A stretch of 64,000 nt of DNA, taken from Amphimedon queenslandica. Taxonomy: Eukaryota > Porifera > Demospongiae > Haplosclerida > Niphatidae. Positions 12,980-24,106 of this stretch are shown in pieces (the stretch's first letter is position 1; each line of letters opens with the position of its first letter). The notes under the pieces are model-generated. The model did not search any database and was not told the DNA's origin. It was given only the letters and a program-made list of their open reading frames with translations. Where the stretch lies: positions 256,054-320,053 of the forward strand of contig NW_003546259.1 of assembly GCF_000090795.2 (NCBI RefSeq), written 5' to 3'. Position numbers and translations under genes: made by a program.

Positions 12980-13468
12980 ATTTTGGAAAGTTGGAAGAGG
13001 CAAAATATATACTGATCATAACAAGGAAATTTTTACTCACAATAATAGCAGTGATGATGACATTAATTCTCCGAGAAAGGGAAGGAATCAAGAAATTATT
13101 CAAGAAATCTAGAGTCTACGGTAAGTGGTTTCGTCTTTAAAGAGTTGTTATGTGATAATTCCACCATCTTCTAATATAAATGGACACATTTATGACTTTT
13201 TTGTGCCAGATTTGCTGAGTATTGCCAGCTCATCCTCTGTGATTTTTACGAATTGTTGTAAGAGGATTATTGGATGCAAAACTTGTGTTGATCAATGCTA
13301 TGGGAATGAAATGAATTTGGCAAGGAATTGTCCTCTTTGTCGGGCTAAAATGGGAGCGGAAGAAGTAGTGGAAATCAAAGGTTTGGATGATTTTCTTAAG
13401 GCCATCAAACCAATTTTAAATTCTGACCGTAAAGCTGGTTATCTTCATCACAGTGACCTTATCCACAT
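12980..13468 (+). CDS. RING-like zinc-finger family member 2, 3' part
   Basis: From about 13,200 the plus strand encodes SSSVIFTNCCKRIIG, CKTCVDQCYG, NCPLCRAKMG and KGLDDFLKAIKP. These match the TNCCK, TCV, CxxCRA and GLDDF landmarks of the block at 7.4 kb. The first Cys pair expected before SIASSSS is not intact (the frame reads VPDLLSIA), so metal binding may be weak. A donor-like CACATG|GTAATC at about 13,466 may end the exon; the hydrophobic open frame beyond it to 13,601 is probably intron. The acidic segment NNSSDDDINSPRKGR near 13,040-13,110 may be an earlier exon. Function unknown. Confidence 0.5.
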
Positions 13469-13600
13469 GGTAATCTGGCTAGTTGATCTCATTTATTTAT
13501 CCTATTATTTTTGCATTTATTCATCCATTTCTTCTAAACTTCATTACTATTCTAGACTATTAGTTCTTCAAAAATTATTATTGCCGTTCACCCATTTTTA

Positions 13601-13629
13601 ACGACCTGGGGGCGAAGCCCCCAAGTCGT
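13601..13629. repeat. GC-rich hairpin
   Basis: ACGACCTGGGGGC, loop GAA, GCCCCCAAGTCGT: a nearly perfect stem in AT-rich surroundings just past the RING-like block. It could be a transcript 3'-end structure or the end of a small mobile element. A (TA)n run follows at about 13,660-13,680. Confidence 0.6.
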
Positions 13630-13800
13630 TCCTATAATTGAATTCACCGTCGCGCTATGTATATAAATATATATATATATATTTATTTGTATGTCCACAC
13701 TTACATTTCTTCTATACACGTTGTATTGGAGAAATAAGAAGCCTTAGCAACCACCCGCCCACGCTCCTTTACGTGAGTGGGCGTGGTCACGGCAAACAAA

Positions 13801-13869
13801 ATGGCGGCTTACACATGGGATAAAGTTAAGAGCTTTGTAACAGCAAGAGAGCATAGAGATACTGTGTAA
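13801..13869 (+). CDS. Short open frame, unknown
   Basis: ATG at 13,801 reads MAAYTWDKVKSFVTAREHRD then two residues and TAA (22 codons). It is composition-wise coding-like and lies just upstream of integrase copy B. It could be a first exon or a short upstream frame. No family recognised. Confidence 0.2.
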   Translation: MAAYTWDKVKSFVTAREHRDTV

Positions 13870-14243
13870 AGACTTCTCTAGAAGCATTATAAGGTAAAAA
13901 GAACCTCTATAAGTCTTAATAATGACCAAGTTGTACTTGCAAGGTGGTGAAATCCATTATAGGAACATTTTTTTACCCTGTTACGCTTGTTGTATAGGAG
14001 TTGGGTTTGGGAAATGAAATCAAAGTGTGGTTAACTATTGTGTGTATGAAAATGGCGACACTTAAAGCACTACTTGGCAGGGTTGGGCAATATTGAATTT
14101 TATAGTCATGATATTTTTTTGTGCATAATATCATGATATGGGTAATTATCATGATATTTTTTCAAAATGTTTTTTTCGAAAAAGGAAAATTAATCATGTA
14201 CATAGTACTACATACACTTTACTACAAAACGGTTCTTAGTAAG

Positions 14244-16380
14244 TTAGCAGTCAAAATTCTTTGCCAAAAATGTAAGCACATTCACCTTCTCTGGCTTTAA
14301 GGCACGTTCTCTTGGAATTTACAATGTTCCCCGCGACGCTAAATAGTCTTTCAGATGCCTCTCTGGTGGCACATATGCTAAAGTACTTCTTTGCAACCTT
14401 AAAATTTATTGGGTAAGATGACGAATATTGTAGCCACCAGACTAGAGGGTCATCCTCTGTATCAATCTTAGGACAAACTAGGTATTGTTCGATCTCTCTT
14501 TCAGCCTTGTCTGTAGTAGAAAGAGGGCCGTCTCCAGAAGTTACTCCTTTCTTTATTAAAATTTGCTCCAACTTTCTTTTTTTAGTAGATGGTTTAGGTT
14601 GTTCAGAAGATTCAAGTAAAGGGGCAGCAACAGACATTTCAGAACTGAAAACTTCCACTGCTTCTTGTAAAATAGACTCCTTTATTGTTGCTACATAATC
14701 ATGTGCTACATATTCAAGTCGAAAACGTGGGTCTATGAATGTAGCCTTGTCTAGTAAATTATTAATCTCTGAAGAAGAATAGCGACTCAAAAGTGATGAA
14801 AGGATTTTCTGCTTTAAGGTAATCATCTGCTACATATTCAAGTCGAAAACGTGGGTCTATGAATGTAGCCTTGTCTAGTAAATTATTAATCTCTGAAGAA
14901 GAATAGCGACTCAAAAGTGATGAAAGGATTTTCTGCTTTAAGGTAACAGTAAGGTCAGTATCGTTTTCCTTCTGGAAAAGAACTTCAGTCTTGAGATGAT
15001 GGAGAGGTTTTAGTGATGATACATTTACTAATTTCTCTGATGATAAGATGTTAGTGAATTCTGCCAAAGGAGAGAGGACTTTATCGAGTGACTCCATGAC
15101 ATCAAGGTCCTGCCAGTTGGGAATGAGATGCGTCATTTTACTGTCAGAACCCAGCACTTGACGAACTGCCATCTCTTGTTCAAGAATTCGACCAATCATT
15201 CGCTGCTAAGACCTACAGTGTGTATCACAGTCCTATTAATAGCATAAAAACACTAGTAACATACATGTACACGTACCTGTAACTATAATTAATATTACTT
15301 AATCAAATACATTTTACACATTACATGCATGTATATAGCTATTTTATATTTAATTTAACTGACATTGATAAGAGAATGTTCTGGTAGATTATGATCCACT
15401 TGTGCTATGCGTAAATCTCTTTTTCTTCCAACTATGTGAGAAACTACCGACTATTTTTCTACTGAGTGTGAGAATCCGAGAAACACAGGTGTCGTTTTTG
15501 GTGGTGTTCATAATAACTAGATGTAAATTATGTGAGAAACACGACAGATGAGGCCAGCTGAGAATAGTGGTGGCTTTAACAAAATTAGTCCCATTGTCGG
15601 TAAGACAGCATGACAGACGGTCTGGACTTAAATTCAATTCTTTAAATGACTCGGTTAATGCTAAAGCTACGTTTTCCCATTAGGACTAAAGAGCGTTTGT
15701 AGACAACTGCTTTTGAACTCAAGCTGGTCTGTAACAAAGTGAACAGTTAGACTAATGTATGGCTCCATTGTTGCACTTGACCAAATGTCAGATGTGCAAG
15801 AGAAATGGTGAATATTTTCCAGATCTTTAGTGACAGTATCTTTCAATTGACCATACATTTTGGGGATAGCAATGTTTGAAAATACTTCCAACTAGGTAAG
15901 TCGTATTTTGGATTCAAATTTCTCATCATCTTTTGAAAACTAGGTTTTTCTACTAAGTTCAAAGGTAAGCTATCTTTTGCTTAACAAAATATGACGATTA
16001 GCTGCCACTTCTTGCTGCTTCTTCAGTAGAGTGACGATTTACGTAGTGCGTCAACAAGTGTCATATTTTGGCCAATTTCTTTTTACTATTCTTTAACATT
16101 CTTCTCCTCTTTTAGTCTCTGGTACTCTTCTGGGTGTTTAATACGAATGTGCGACAGTAGATTTGATGTGTTACCACCTTCACTAATGACTATCTTGGAA
16201 CAAATCTTACAGATAGGTCGGTCTTCTTCTCTAGGTCGTCCAGTCATCTGGTCTAAAACCTAAGTATTGCCAAACGAAAGATGTAGCTTTTCGTTTAGAA
16301 ATCAGTCCTGTACTTGCTATATCTTGAATATCTTCTGCTCCATCTCTTTCTTCGCTTTTCCTTTCACAACTGGCCGCCAT
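14244..16380 (-). pseudogene. hAT transposase, ZBED type (hAT-A), broken
   Basis: Start ATG at 16,380 (MAASCERKSEERDG). A BED zinc finger follows at about 16,135-16,215 (CKICSKIV ... HIRIKH), then hAT core pieces: TSDIWSSATMEPYISLT, TDNGTNFVKA and CFSHNLHLV. The C-terminal dimerisation region has DDPLVWWLQY and ATREASERLFSVAGNIV, ending with FLAKNFDC before TAA at 14,244-14,246. The protein is spread over several frames. A 124-bp tandem duplication (14,697-14,944) causes one frame change, and others occur after the BED finger and near the C-terminus. A whole protein would bind the terminal repeats and cut and join DNA in the nucleus; this copy cannot. Confidence 0.85.
14697..14944. repeat. 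124-bp tandem duplication inside hAT-A transposase
   Basis: Two adjacent copies of the same 124-bp segment, for example GCTACATATTCAAGTCG at 14,705 and again at 14,829. Identity between copies is almost complete, so the event is recent relative to the element. Since 124 is not a multiple of three, it shifts the frame. Confidence 0.95.
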
Positions 16381-17595
16381 TTTATTACTATTATTATTAT
16401 TACACATGGTGAGTATACAGAAATTTACTAATCCATGTACGGGAATACCGTATATACGGTATATTGATGTTATTTTTTAATAATGGTATGATAACCGTTA
16501 TCACGGTGTACCGGTTATAAACATAAATATCAGAATATCGCCCACCTCTGCTACTTGGAATGATTAACTTTATCACCGTAAGAGTTGTCTTCGAAAACAA
16601 AAGCTACAAGGAAATTAGTAGCAAATTACTGGCATCGTATCCCCAAAGGACTGGGTTAAGTGGCAGAAGTATATGACTTTGCCTCTCAAATTGTTGTCCA
16701 GTCCAGTATTTTTCAGGTATTGCTTTATTTTAAAATAATGTAATAGTGCATCTCATTATACTATGAAAGAATAACATATTAATATATTAAAAATTTTACA
16801 GGTATGATATGCAGATATGTTAAAGGGGGTAATTTGTTGCTATATTTGTCATAAAAAGCAATGGATTATGGAATCAAGTGAGGGTTGATTGTGGTAAAGA
16901 GTGGTACTTGATGTTACATGTACACTAGAGTCTGTCTCATCTTTGGTACAATCCAACTGAAAATCCTCACCTCCAAACAACCTCAAGAAAGGTAGCAATG
17001 TAATAATTATTTTCTTAACTAATTGTTATTGATACAGAATCACACTATAGAATGCCTGTTGGTAGAAGTAAAACGGCTAGTAACTTATCCAATAAAATTA
17101 GTTAAGAAACATGCAAGAAAACCAGCAATTTAACCTTGATAATAAAATTCACAATATCTGTGTATCATAGTTTGCAATTCGTGAGGCAGCAGTTGGAATG
17201 GACTTATTTGTCCAGTCCTGGAATGAAAATCCAATCCCTGGTTTGAAATATTTATGATTATTATTACTTCTTAAATTCTTAGGAAGAGGTTTGGTACCAG
17301 CTAGATTTCCTAATGTATTAATGTTAAGGAACAGATATTTGCAAGTGATTGATATGAGATTTTTACCAAGTTGAAGTGCTGCTGCTCAGTTATACAGAGA
17401 GAGTGGGGGCATTGTGACTGATCCTAAAGCATTTGGAGTAAATCCAATAGCAGTGAAGTTAAACATAAGAGGAAGGGTATTTCCTAAAATATTTTCCTTT
17501 TGTAATGTTTTCTATGAGCTATTTAATTGACAGTTATTGAGTTTGTGAATGGTCTCATATTTGTTGTTGATATCACTAGAAGATTGCCCTTATCA

Positions 17596-17899
17596 CAAGT
17601 AAATAAAAAACATTAAAAAATGGAAAGTAGTAGGACTGAGTGTGGAAAAAAGTAAGGAAACAAGAGTGTAATTGCAAACTGGTGTGGTAAGAAATCCTAC
17701 ACCACTGCATAAAAATTAAATGCTTCATAGTGCTATCATAGTTGACAGTCAGGATCATTGCTGTGCTTTTGGGTAGAAATCTTCATGCAGTGGTGTAGCA
17801 TTTCTTACCACACCATTTTGCAAGTACTTTCTTGTTTCTTTACTTTTCTCCACACTCAATCCTACTATTTTCCCACTTTTGATGTTTTTTAATTACTTG
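17596..17899. mobile_element. MITE with long inverted repeats (about 115-bp arms)
   Basis: Left arm 17,596-17,711 (CAAGTAAATAAAAAACATTA...) and right arm about 17,786-17,899 (...TTACTTG) are reverse complements with moderate divergence. About 75 bp lies between them. There is no coding capacity. A target duplication was not clear, so superfamily is unassigned. Confidence 0.85.
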
Positions 17900-18665
17900 T
17901 TTCCATTCTTTTTTCTTAAATTAAGATATTACATTCTGTGGTTAAGTTAATTATATTCATGCTAATCACGTACGTGTAAATTAAAATGGCGTCAAAACAT
18001 AAACCCACGTGGTGGCTGCTGCTGGATTTTGTCTTCCATGTTGGTCTCTGTCCTCACTTCTTTTTGAAACTACCTTTGTGGTCCTTTACCCAAGCCCAGA
18101 GGAGTGATTTAAAAGGCAACTTCAGCAGTTCTCTGGATTAAAAGATTAGCAGAAGATGAAATAAGAATAAGAAAAAGGCTGAAGAATTTTGCAGAAATTT
18201 GAATTTGGGCCTGTTATCCAAAAATGCTGCCGCTACATTACAGTCCACTTTAAAGGTACCTGGAGAATCGCTCAGTGAAGGAGAGCTCATCTAAGCCATT
18301 AATAAGGCTGTACCATGTAAGATAAAGGAGTTAAAAGTGTTTGAAAATCATAAAAATGGCCGCCATCTTGAAAAATGAACCTCAATCCTACATATAGGCT
18401 ACCGCCTATATAAGTTTTGCCATAAAATTTGGAAAAAGATAATTATGTAAATGCAAGAGTGTGAAAAGTTAATTTCCTACAATTTCTAGGCTTCAGGAAA
18501 CTTGCCATCTCACCTCTAATGCATTGGTGTTCATCAAATTTGTTATGTGGCTATAATAAAAATAGAAAATGATGATTGAAAATACATTGTTAGCATTTTT
18601 AATATTAATAAAGAAAAGTATAGTCTAACCAATAAAAATCATAATTTCATTTCTTTCATTGGAAG
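17900..18665. other. Old coding-like remnant, unknown
   Basis: From about 18,090 to 18,380 the plus strand has broken frames with protein-like composition (KRLAEDEIRIRKRLKNFAE; EGELI; KIKELKVFENHKNGRH). No family could be named. The rest is AT-rich background. Confidence 0.25.
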
Positions 18666-19132
18666 GGACCTTATGCACAGAAATGATTCTAATTAACGCG
18701 CCACCAAAATGGTGGTAAAATTGCGGGTTTTTTGGAGGGAAAGACAGGCTAAACAATCTTCTTTTTTATCCATTCATTCTAGCTGTGGGAGCCACTTTGA
18801 GCTGTCCTTTTGTTTCAGTATACTCTATTTATCTCTTTTGTAAGCTCTTTGGTTGCTGTTTTGGCTTTTATAGCATTTTATCATAGGAATATTCTCAACC
18901 ATTGGCCATTCCTGTTTTTCTAAATTATGCTTTCAGGAGCCAGGGCGCTTGCCCCTCCATTGCTAGGAAGATAGAAGTGCATTCAGCTGAGTCCTATGAC
19001 TAGTGTCTATCATCAGAGTTAGTCTCAGTCCATCAGGACAAGGTACGATGGAATAACTCACTCAGTTGTTATTTTGCAGCTGGAGTGTGGATGATTATGA
19101 CCATCTTTTAACTTCTTAAAACTACAGGACTG
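18666..19132. repeat. Left arm of foldback element (about 465 bp)
   Basis: Reverse complement of 24,755-25,220 along its full length with a few percent difference plus small gaps. It begins GGACCTTATGCAC. The two arms plus about 530 bp of inner sequence would form a 1.46-kb non-autonomous element before the 5.1-kb insertion at 19,341. Target duplication not resolved. Confidence 0.9.
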
Positions 19133-19899
19133 GTCTTTATTTACATGTAAGAAGCATTCCAAGGATCATAAGTGTGCTAAAATAGCTAAGCATCATGTAA
19201 CTAGCTATTAATAGTAACGTCCAGTATGAAGTAAAACACTTTCATTGTTACATTTTTATGTTTTTATTCATGTTAAAAATTGATGTTAATAACAATAATT
19301 ATCTTGTTATTGTCGAGATGGTTTCAAATTATTGTGTATAGGTGACCCGATATGAGAAAACCAGGCTATCTGCGGGAATTCGGTAAAATCAATTTTTGGT
19401 ACTTACAGATAGAGGAAAAATTTTTCTTTCCAGCGATATCCATTTTATGACAATGCGCAATAAAACTTTGCAGTTAGGGACGCTATCTGGACGATTGCTC
19501 TGGAATACAAGTACAGAGAAAAAGGCATTTTAAGCTATTTTCAATGTTTCCGTGTCACGCCCATTCACGTAGTAAATGTGACCACGCCCACCACGTAAAC
19601 CACACCCACATCAATTAATAAACGGGTAAAGACAAAAGAAGCACTTGACAGCATTTTAACTTACTTTTCTTGCTTTTTGGACATCTTAAGAGTGATCTAA
19701 AGCCAAGCCATGCATTGAGACTTCAAATACAAGTAAGTTATTTCATTACAAAAGTTGTAGAGTTATTGCTATGTGTTCTAGTGCCAATAACATCATCTGG
19801 GTCATTTACATCCAGACATCGCTTCTGCTTGAGTTTATAGGTAATATTTTTATTTAGATTTTATTTAGAACTATAATTAAGGTTTCTATATTTAACATT

Positions 19900-20964
19900 A
19901 AAGTAATTTATAGTTTTGGCACTTGCTGATGAATCCTATAAAAGATTATTGTTATTCTTATGTTTCATTATGTTCCTTTCCTTACTGTTGGACGAGGGGC
20001 TCCTCCTGTTCCTCCTTGGCGTCCCCCTCTACATCCTTGGCCTCCTCCCCTCCCTCCTCTTCCACGATTTCCACCTTTACCCCACCCTCCTCTGTGTTGC
20101 CTTCCCTTTTTCTAAGCAAAGGAAAAATTCTAGTGATTACTCATTTCAATAATGCTCTTTTGATACTTCAAATTTTTTTCCTTTGTCTCTCTCTGTCCTG
20201 TCCCAGTCTCTTCTCCTGTCCCTGTCTCCTCGCCTGTCTCTGTCTCTTGCCCTGTCTCTGTTTCTTCTCCCATCTCCTCACTACTCCCCCTCCTCTTCCT
20301 CCTGCCCTCTTCAATGAGTTCCAACTGCCCTAAATTACAATGGCATAAAGCCTTTAATTTACACTTAAAATTAAGTTTACTTCGGAGAGCAGGCCTGAAC
20401 TGTTCCAAGTCTTTAGTTAAGAAATGTGAAATTAAAGTACAAGTAATTCAACTATTGTTTAATTACCTAAGGGCCTTCCTTCTTTCTTCTTGCCTATTTG
20501 TTGTAAATAGAACTAACTAAAATTGAATGCAAAATTACTTTTTAGCTTAATAGTCCTTCTCATAGCTACTTCACAACAAAAATTATCACACAATTACACA
20601 TGTAAATAAACTTACTTAAGCTGTTTGATTCTATTAAAAACAATGTCATGTATAGTTGTATGTTTCACCTTTTAATCTACCATTCTCCTTTTGACAATGT
20701 CCACCCTCCTCTTTGTTTCTGTCCCCCTTCTCCTCTGTCCTCTGTCTCCTTTCATCTCTTTCACCCTTACTCCATCTTTTTCTGCAATAAATACAATTAT
20801 TTTTTGCTTTTAATGTACAACACAAACATACATGTACCAACAACTTACCAAGTTCATCTACCAAAAACAAAAGGCATTATAGTTATCACTATAGGGTTAC
20901 ACATTCCCAACTTACCATCAGATGGATGGACCTCAATGAGGACATCCTCTATTGGGGCAGCCAT
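19900..20964 (-). CDS. Second gene of the 5.1-kb transposon: charged, low-complexity protein
   Basis: ATG at 20,964 opens a first exon reading MAAPIEDVLIEVHPSD with a consensus donor GTAAGT (about 20,915). A 9-nt microexon (ATGAACTTG) between AG and GTAAGT may follow at about 20,838, and then an exon rich in Lys, Arg and Glu at about 20,655-20,785. Further exons at 20,130-20,390 encode an acidic repeat of the ETETGEETGTG type, and at 19,960-20,120 a stretch that is Gly/Arg-rich in one frame (RGG-like). Exon joins are uncertain. The composition suggests a nucleic-acid-binding or disordered partner of the main gene; that is inference. The pyrimidine-rich plus strand here makes false open frames. 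Confidence 0.35.
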
Positions 20965-21243
20965 TACTTTTTGATTTTGAAGTTACAGTTTCAGGTATCT
21001 TATTTTATTTCCTAAAGGTCACAGGTGACACTTGGTGTTCTTTGATTGGCTGTGAATGACGCAATAACTTCTATTTCGGTATTCTCCTCCCACACATTTT
21101 TATCATCAGTCCTCTCACCTGTACAGATAAACACAAGTCACTTGCATGATAACTTCGTGACTAACTTTCTTTCGGGCCTTCTCTTTTGAGTTAGTAAGTT
21201 TTAAACAAAAATGAGTGTTTGCGTTTATGTTGACGTCTCACGC

Positions 21244-21465
21244 ACATACTAGTTCCACACCTTTGTTTTCAAAAAAGGGGATCCATAGTTTTTATGTCTT
21301 AGCCTTACAAATGAGTTCCTCTCCTTTAGGGGATCAATAGTTTGAATATTTGGCATTCAAACTAGTTCCACTCCTGTTTCAGGGGATCAATAGTCTGTTT
21401 GTTGTAGACAAACTAGTTCCTCTCCTGTTGAAAGGGGATCAATAGTATGTGCATTACACAAACTC
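21244..21465. repeat. Subterminal tandem repeats, unit about 50-65 bp, four copies
   Basis: Each unit has ACTAGTTCC-CTCCT and then AGGGGATCAATAGT. Copies start near 21,248, 21,312, 21,361 and 21,412. They lie just past the 3' end of the main gene inside the 5.1-kb transposon, a position where transposase-binding repeats are often found. Confidence 0.75.
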
Positions 21466-21492
21466 ATTTCTGTTATTCATTTACTGATTACA

Positions 21493-24106
21493 TGGACAAG
21501 TTCTTCTATTATGACCAAATTGACCACAATTACCACATTTTCTTTATGTTGCAGGTGGTTCTAGAGATTGCCTTGGAGAATGTGGTACTTCAATCTCCTT
21601 GCGAGGTCTGGTGGATCATCTACACCTGGAGTTGATTGTCGAGATGATCCTGTTAGTCGAGGTGCATCAGGAAGTGGGCAGGTTACATCTTTACATTCGT
21701 ATCTGCAAAACGGTCTTATCTTTTCGTAAAGGTACCATTTCCTTTCAGTTGACACACCCTTTGGTGGTAATATATTAGGTAGTTCATCTTCCATTATTTG
21801 AGCATCCTCCTTCAGCAAATTGAATTGTGTGACTGGGCCATCTAAAGCTTGTCTGGCTGCCACTACACCAGGTGAGGTCGCATTTACAACAAAGTGTTGA
21901 AAGCCTTTGTTGCCTTTTATTTTCTTGAATAATGTAGTAAACTACACCAGTCAAGTGTTTCTACAATGAGTTCACTATTGCTACTTCCTACTGGTTGGGC
22001 TTTGTTCACAGCAGATGATTGTTCTATAACTTGAATGAAGTCATCCAATGAGTCCACCTCTGCTTTACGGAATATTTGCTTTAATAGTCCGAAGCACCAG
22101 TCAGGAGAAAATTTTGTGTGTTCAACTGGCAGAAAAGATATTGAAATGGACGCATTGAGTCCTGTCGTGACTCTCCATAAGAGGTACTAAAATAAATAAA
22201 AATTACATTTAAAATGTTCATTATTGTGCATGTAATATACTTACTTGAATAACTGTATTATTTTTATTTTGCCCTGTGCAGTTGTCAGCTTTGAAATGGA
22301 TACTGACTGAGTTGAGGCCATGATTCTTCAAATAGAAATGTACCTTGCTTATGACAGGATTTGCCCCTTTACCAGTGTCAAATGATTCATCGATCAAGAA
22401 ATTAACCTGCTGAGGGATAGCTTCACAGCACACACCAAATATGCCACATTTCCTGGGAGTAAGAAAATAAATTGGACCCGCTTGTAGTGGACTTGAAGGA
22501 TAGTGAACCTTTGAAAAAGTAAGTGAGCTAGATACACTTTCATAAGTATCATAAAATGTTACCTGTTGAGCATAATCGAAGCTATAATGTGCTACAATAT
22601 TTAACATAGCAAGTGGCTTTGTTAGTGGGGGATTGTAATTGTTTGCTGCATCGGTATACAGCCTTTTTAACAATAATTGTGCCTCTTTTAATACATCCTT
22701 ATAGTACTCCCTTTCCTTTTTAACAAGACTTCTGTGATCTAGTGCCTTTTGCATTGCCTGAAAATTCTAAATAATACTTGTATTATTATAACACTGACTT
22801 ACCTCAGTTATCCTTTCATCTGATTGCATGTTAGCACTTCTTATAATCAGTCCACTTATCTCTTTACAAGTGGCACACAAGTCAGACATAGGCTTCATTT
22901 TTTCAATATAAGGCAGGTAGCGTCGCCACAACATGTTGAATGTTGTTTCAGCACATGCTTTGACATAAAGCCCTTCACATGATTCCACATACTCTAAGTA
23001 TACCTGCCTTTTAGATGTACTGCATGGTAAGAACTTCTTATTCTCGTAACTTTTCATTCCAGGAATTCTTCCAGGAAGACTGATTCCATGGACTCCAGCG
23101 TAATTGCTGATGAAAGCAACAACCCAGAGAATATCATCATAAGTCAAAGCATGGTTTGGTGTCTTTCCAGCATTTCCGTGAACTCTAATAAAGTTAAGTA
23201 CATAACATTTAATTTGTAAGTCTCATACCTTGGTATTAATCCATTCATTCTGTAGTTTTTCATGATTTCCTCAAACCTGCTTTTGCCACATGCATGTAGC
23301 TTCAGATATGTTACTCTACATATCTAGTTGAAAAACAATTAATTTTGTGTTGTGTCACTCATAGTTACAAACCTTATGACCTTGATGCATGAACGTAAAA
23401 AATTGCCTCTTTCTCTCTGTCTCCTGTGGTTGCCAGTCGACAATCCCCCCATGGTAGATGTTGCTGCCATTTGACTCATAATAGCAATTTCTTGAACAGG
23501 CTTTGCCATGGCTTGTATGTCACATCTAAATGTTTTTATGTAAGAGTGACTGAACAGTGCATAGCAATTATCTGAGCAACCACATCCATGTTCAAAGAAC
23601 TTTGATAAATCTTCTTCCTCCTGTAGGTCTTCCTTCCTCATGTCATCACAAGAGTGAGTAGTTGAAGTAGCTGGAGCGTCAGGCGTCGCTGATTCTAAAT
23701 CAAGATCTGATACTTGTAGCTCCACAGCCACCTCAGGATCAAACAGTGGTGGATTAGTATCTTCATCACAATCTTTTGTCTCATTCTCTTCTTCTTTCCC
23801 TTCCTCTACCTCTTCTTCCATATCTTCTACTGCTTCATAGTCTGTCTCTATCAATTAACAAATACACTGTATAACTAAGTTTAATATAATAATATTATGC
23901 ATTTATACAGGTGATGGGATGTTATTGTTGTGATAGCTAACCGCTATTCACAGTTAGTATGTAAACAGTGTTATGAATAAGCTTACCACTAGTTTCATCA
24001 AAAAAGTAGTCCCCAAGAACTGAAGCAACGTAGTCACTGTCTCGAGGACCTATTTCTTCATTTAACAAGCGAGCAATGTCTTTTTCTGTAGCATAGCTTT
24101 AAAAGT
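21493..24106 (-). CDS. Large transposon protein, DUF7869-like family, multi-exon
   Basis: Exons on the minus strand: about 23,987-24,106; 23,373-23,847; 23,229-23,323; 22,803-23,184; 22,563-22,757; 22,245-22,508; 22,196 down to about 21,561, each bounded by GT/AG. The N-terminal part is acidic (a long Glu run, 23,750-23,840). Then come ICRVTYLKLHACGKSRF, RVHGNAGKTPNHALTYDD, SLPGRIPGMK, a CATCKE motif, HYSFDYAQQ, IYFLTPRKCGIFGVCCEA, KADNCTGQNKN and HTKFSPDWCFGLLKQ. A CX2CX4HX4C zinc knuckle (CGNCGQFGHNRRTC) lies at 21,493-21,543. The Asp residues in HYSFD and ADNC may belong to an RNase H-like active site (inference). I recall this family from fish and coral genomes, perhaps as DUF7869. Two frame breaks: at a run of six C (23,445-23,450) and near 21,930. 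Otherwise it is close to whole, so it was active fairly recently. Confidence 0.7.
22509..22562 (-). other. 54-nt intron that keeps the reading frame
   Basis: GTAACATTTT...TTCAAAG within the main transposon gene. It has no stop codon and a length divisible by three, so it looks like coding sequence. It interrupts the conserved run AQQ-VHYP, which argues that it is spliced out. Confidence 0.65.

Larger units (their letters stand above)
14078..16550 (-). mobile_element. hAT transposon (hAT-A), 2,473 bp
   Basis: Flanked on both sides by the identical 8-bp target duplication CTACTTGG (14,070-14,077 and 16,551-16,558). Ends are imperfect terminal inverted repeats: CAGGGTTGGGCAATATT on the left and, inward from the right, CAGAGGTGGGCGATATT. 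The 8-bp duplication and CAG-start ends are hallmarks of hAT elements. It carries a ZBED-type transposase on the minus strand and sits inside the N-terminal region of integrase copy B. Confidence 0.93.
14051..17470 (+). pseudogene. Integrase-fold element, fossil copy B, interrupted by hAT-A
   Basis: Same family as the copies at 3.5-5.7 kb and 25.7-26.6 kb. The N-terminal helix-turn-helix region starts at ATG 14,051, is split at 14,077 by hAT-A, and resumes at 16,559-16,690. The second half of the catalytic core lies at about 16,860-17,110 (RVDCGKEWYLML) and the C-terminal part at about 17,170-17,465 (VQSWNENPIPG, TDPKAFGVNPIAV). Two short GT-AG introns can be seen, at about 16,995-17,037 and 17,240-17,281. 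The first half of the core is missing. Several breaks; old, and certainly older than the hAT inside it. Confidence 0.7.

Noticed and set aside
3470-17470. LTR retrotransposon or retrovirus for the integrase pieces
   Set aside because: No LTRs, reverse transcriptase, RNase H or gag part; copy B has short introns in the integrase region.
19916-20333. Leu/Pro/Ser-rich plus-strand frames
   Set aside because: The plus strand is pyrimidine-rich here because the minus strand encodes Glu/Gly/Arg-rich exons.
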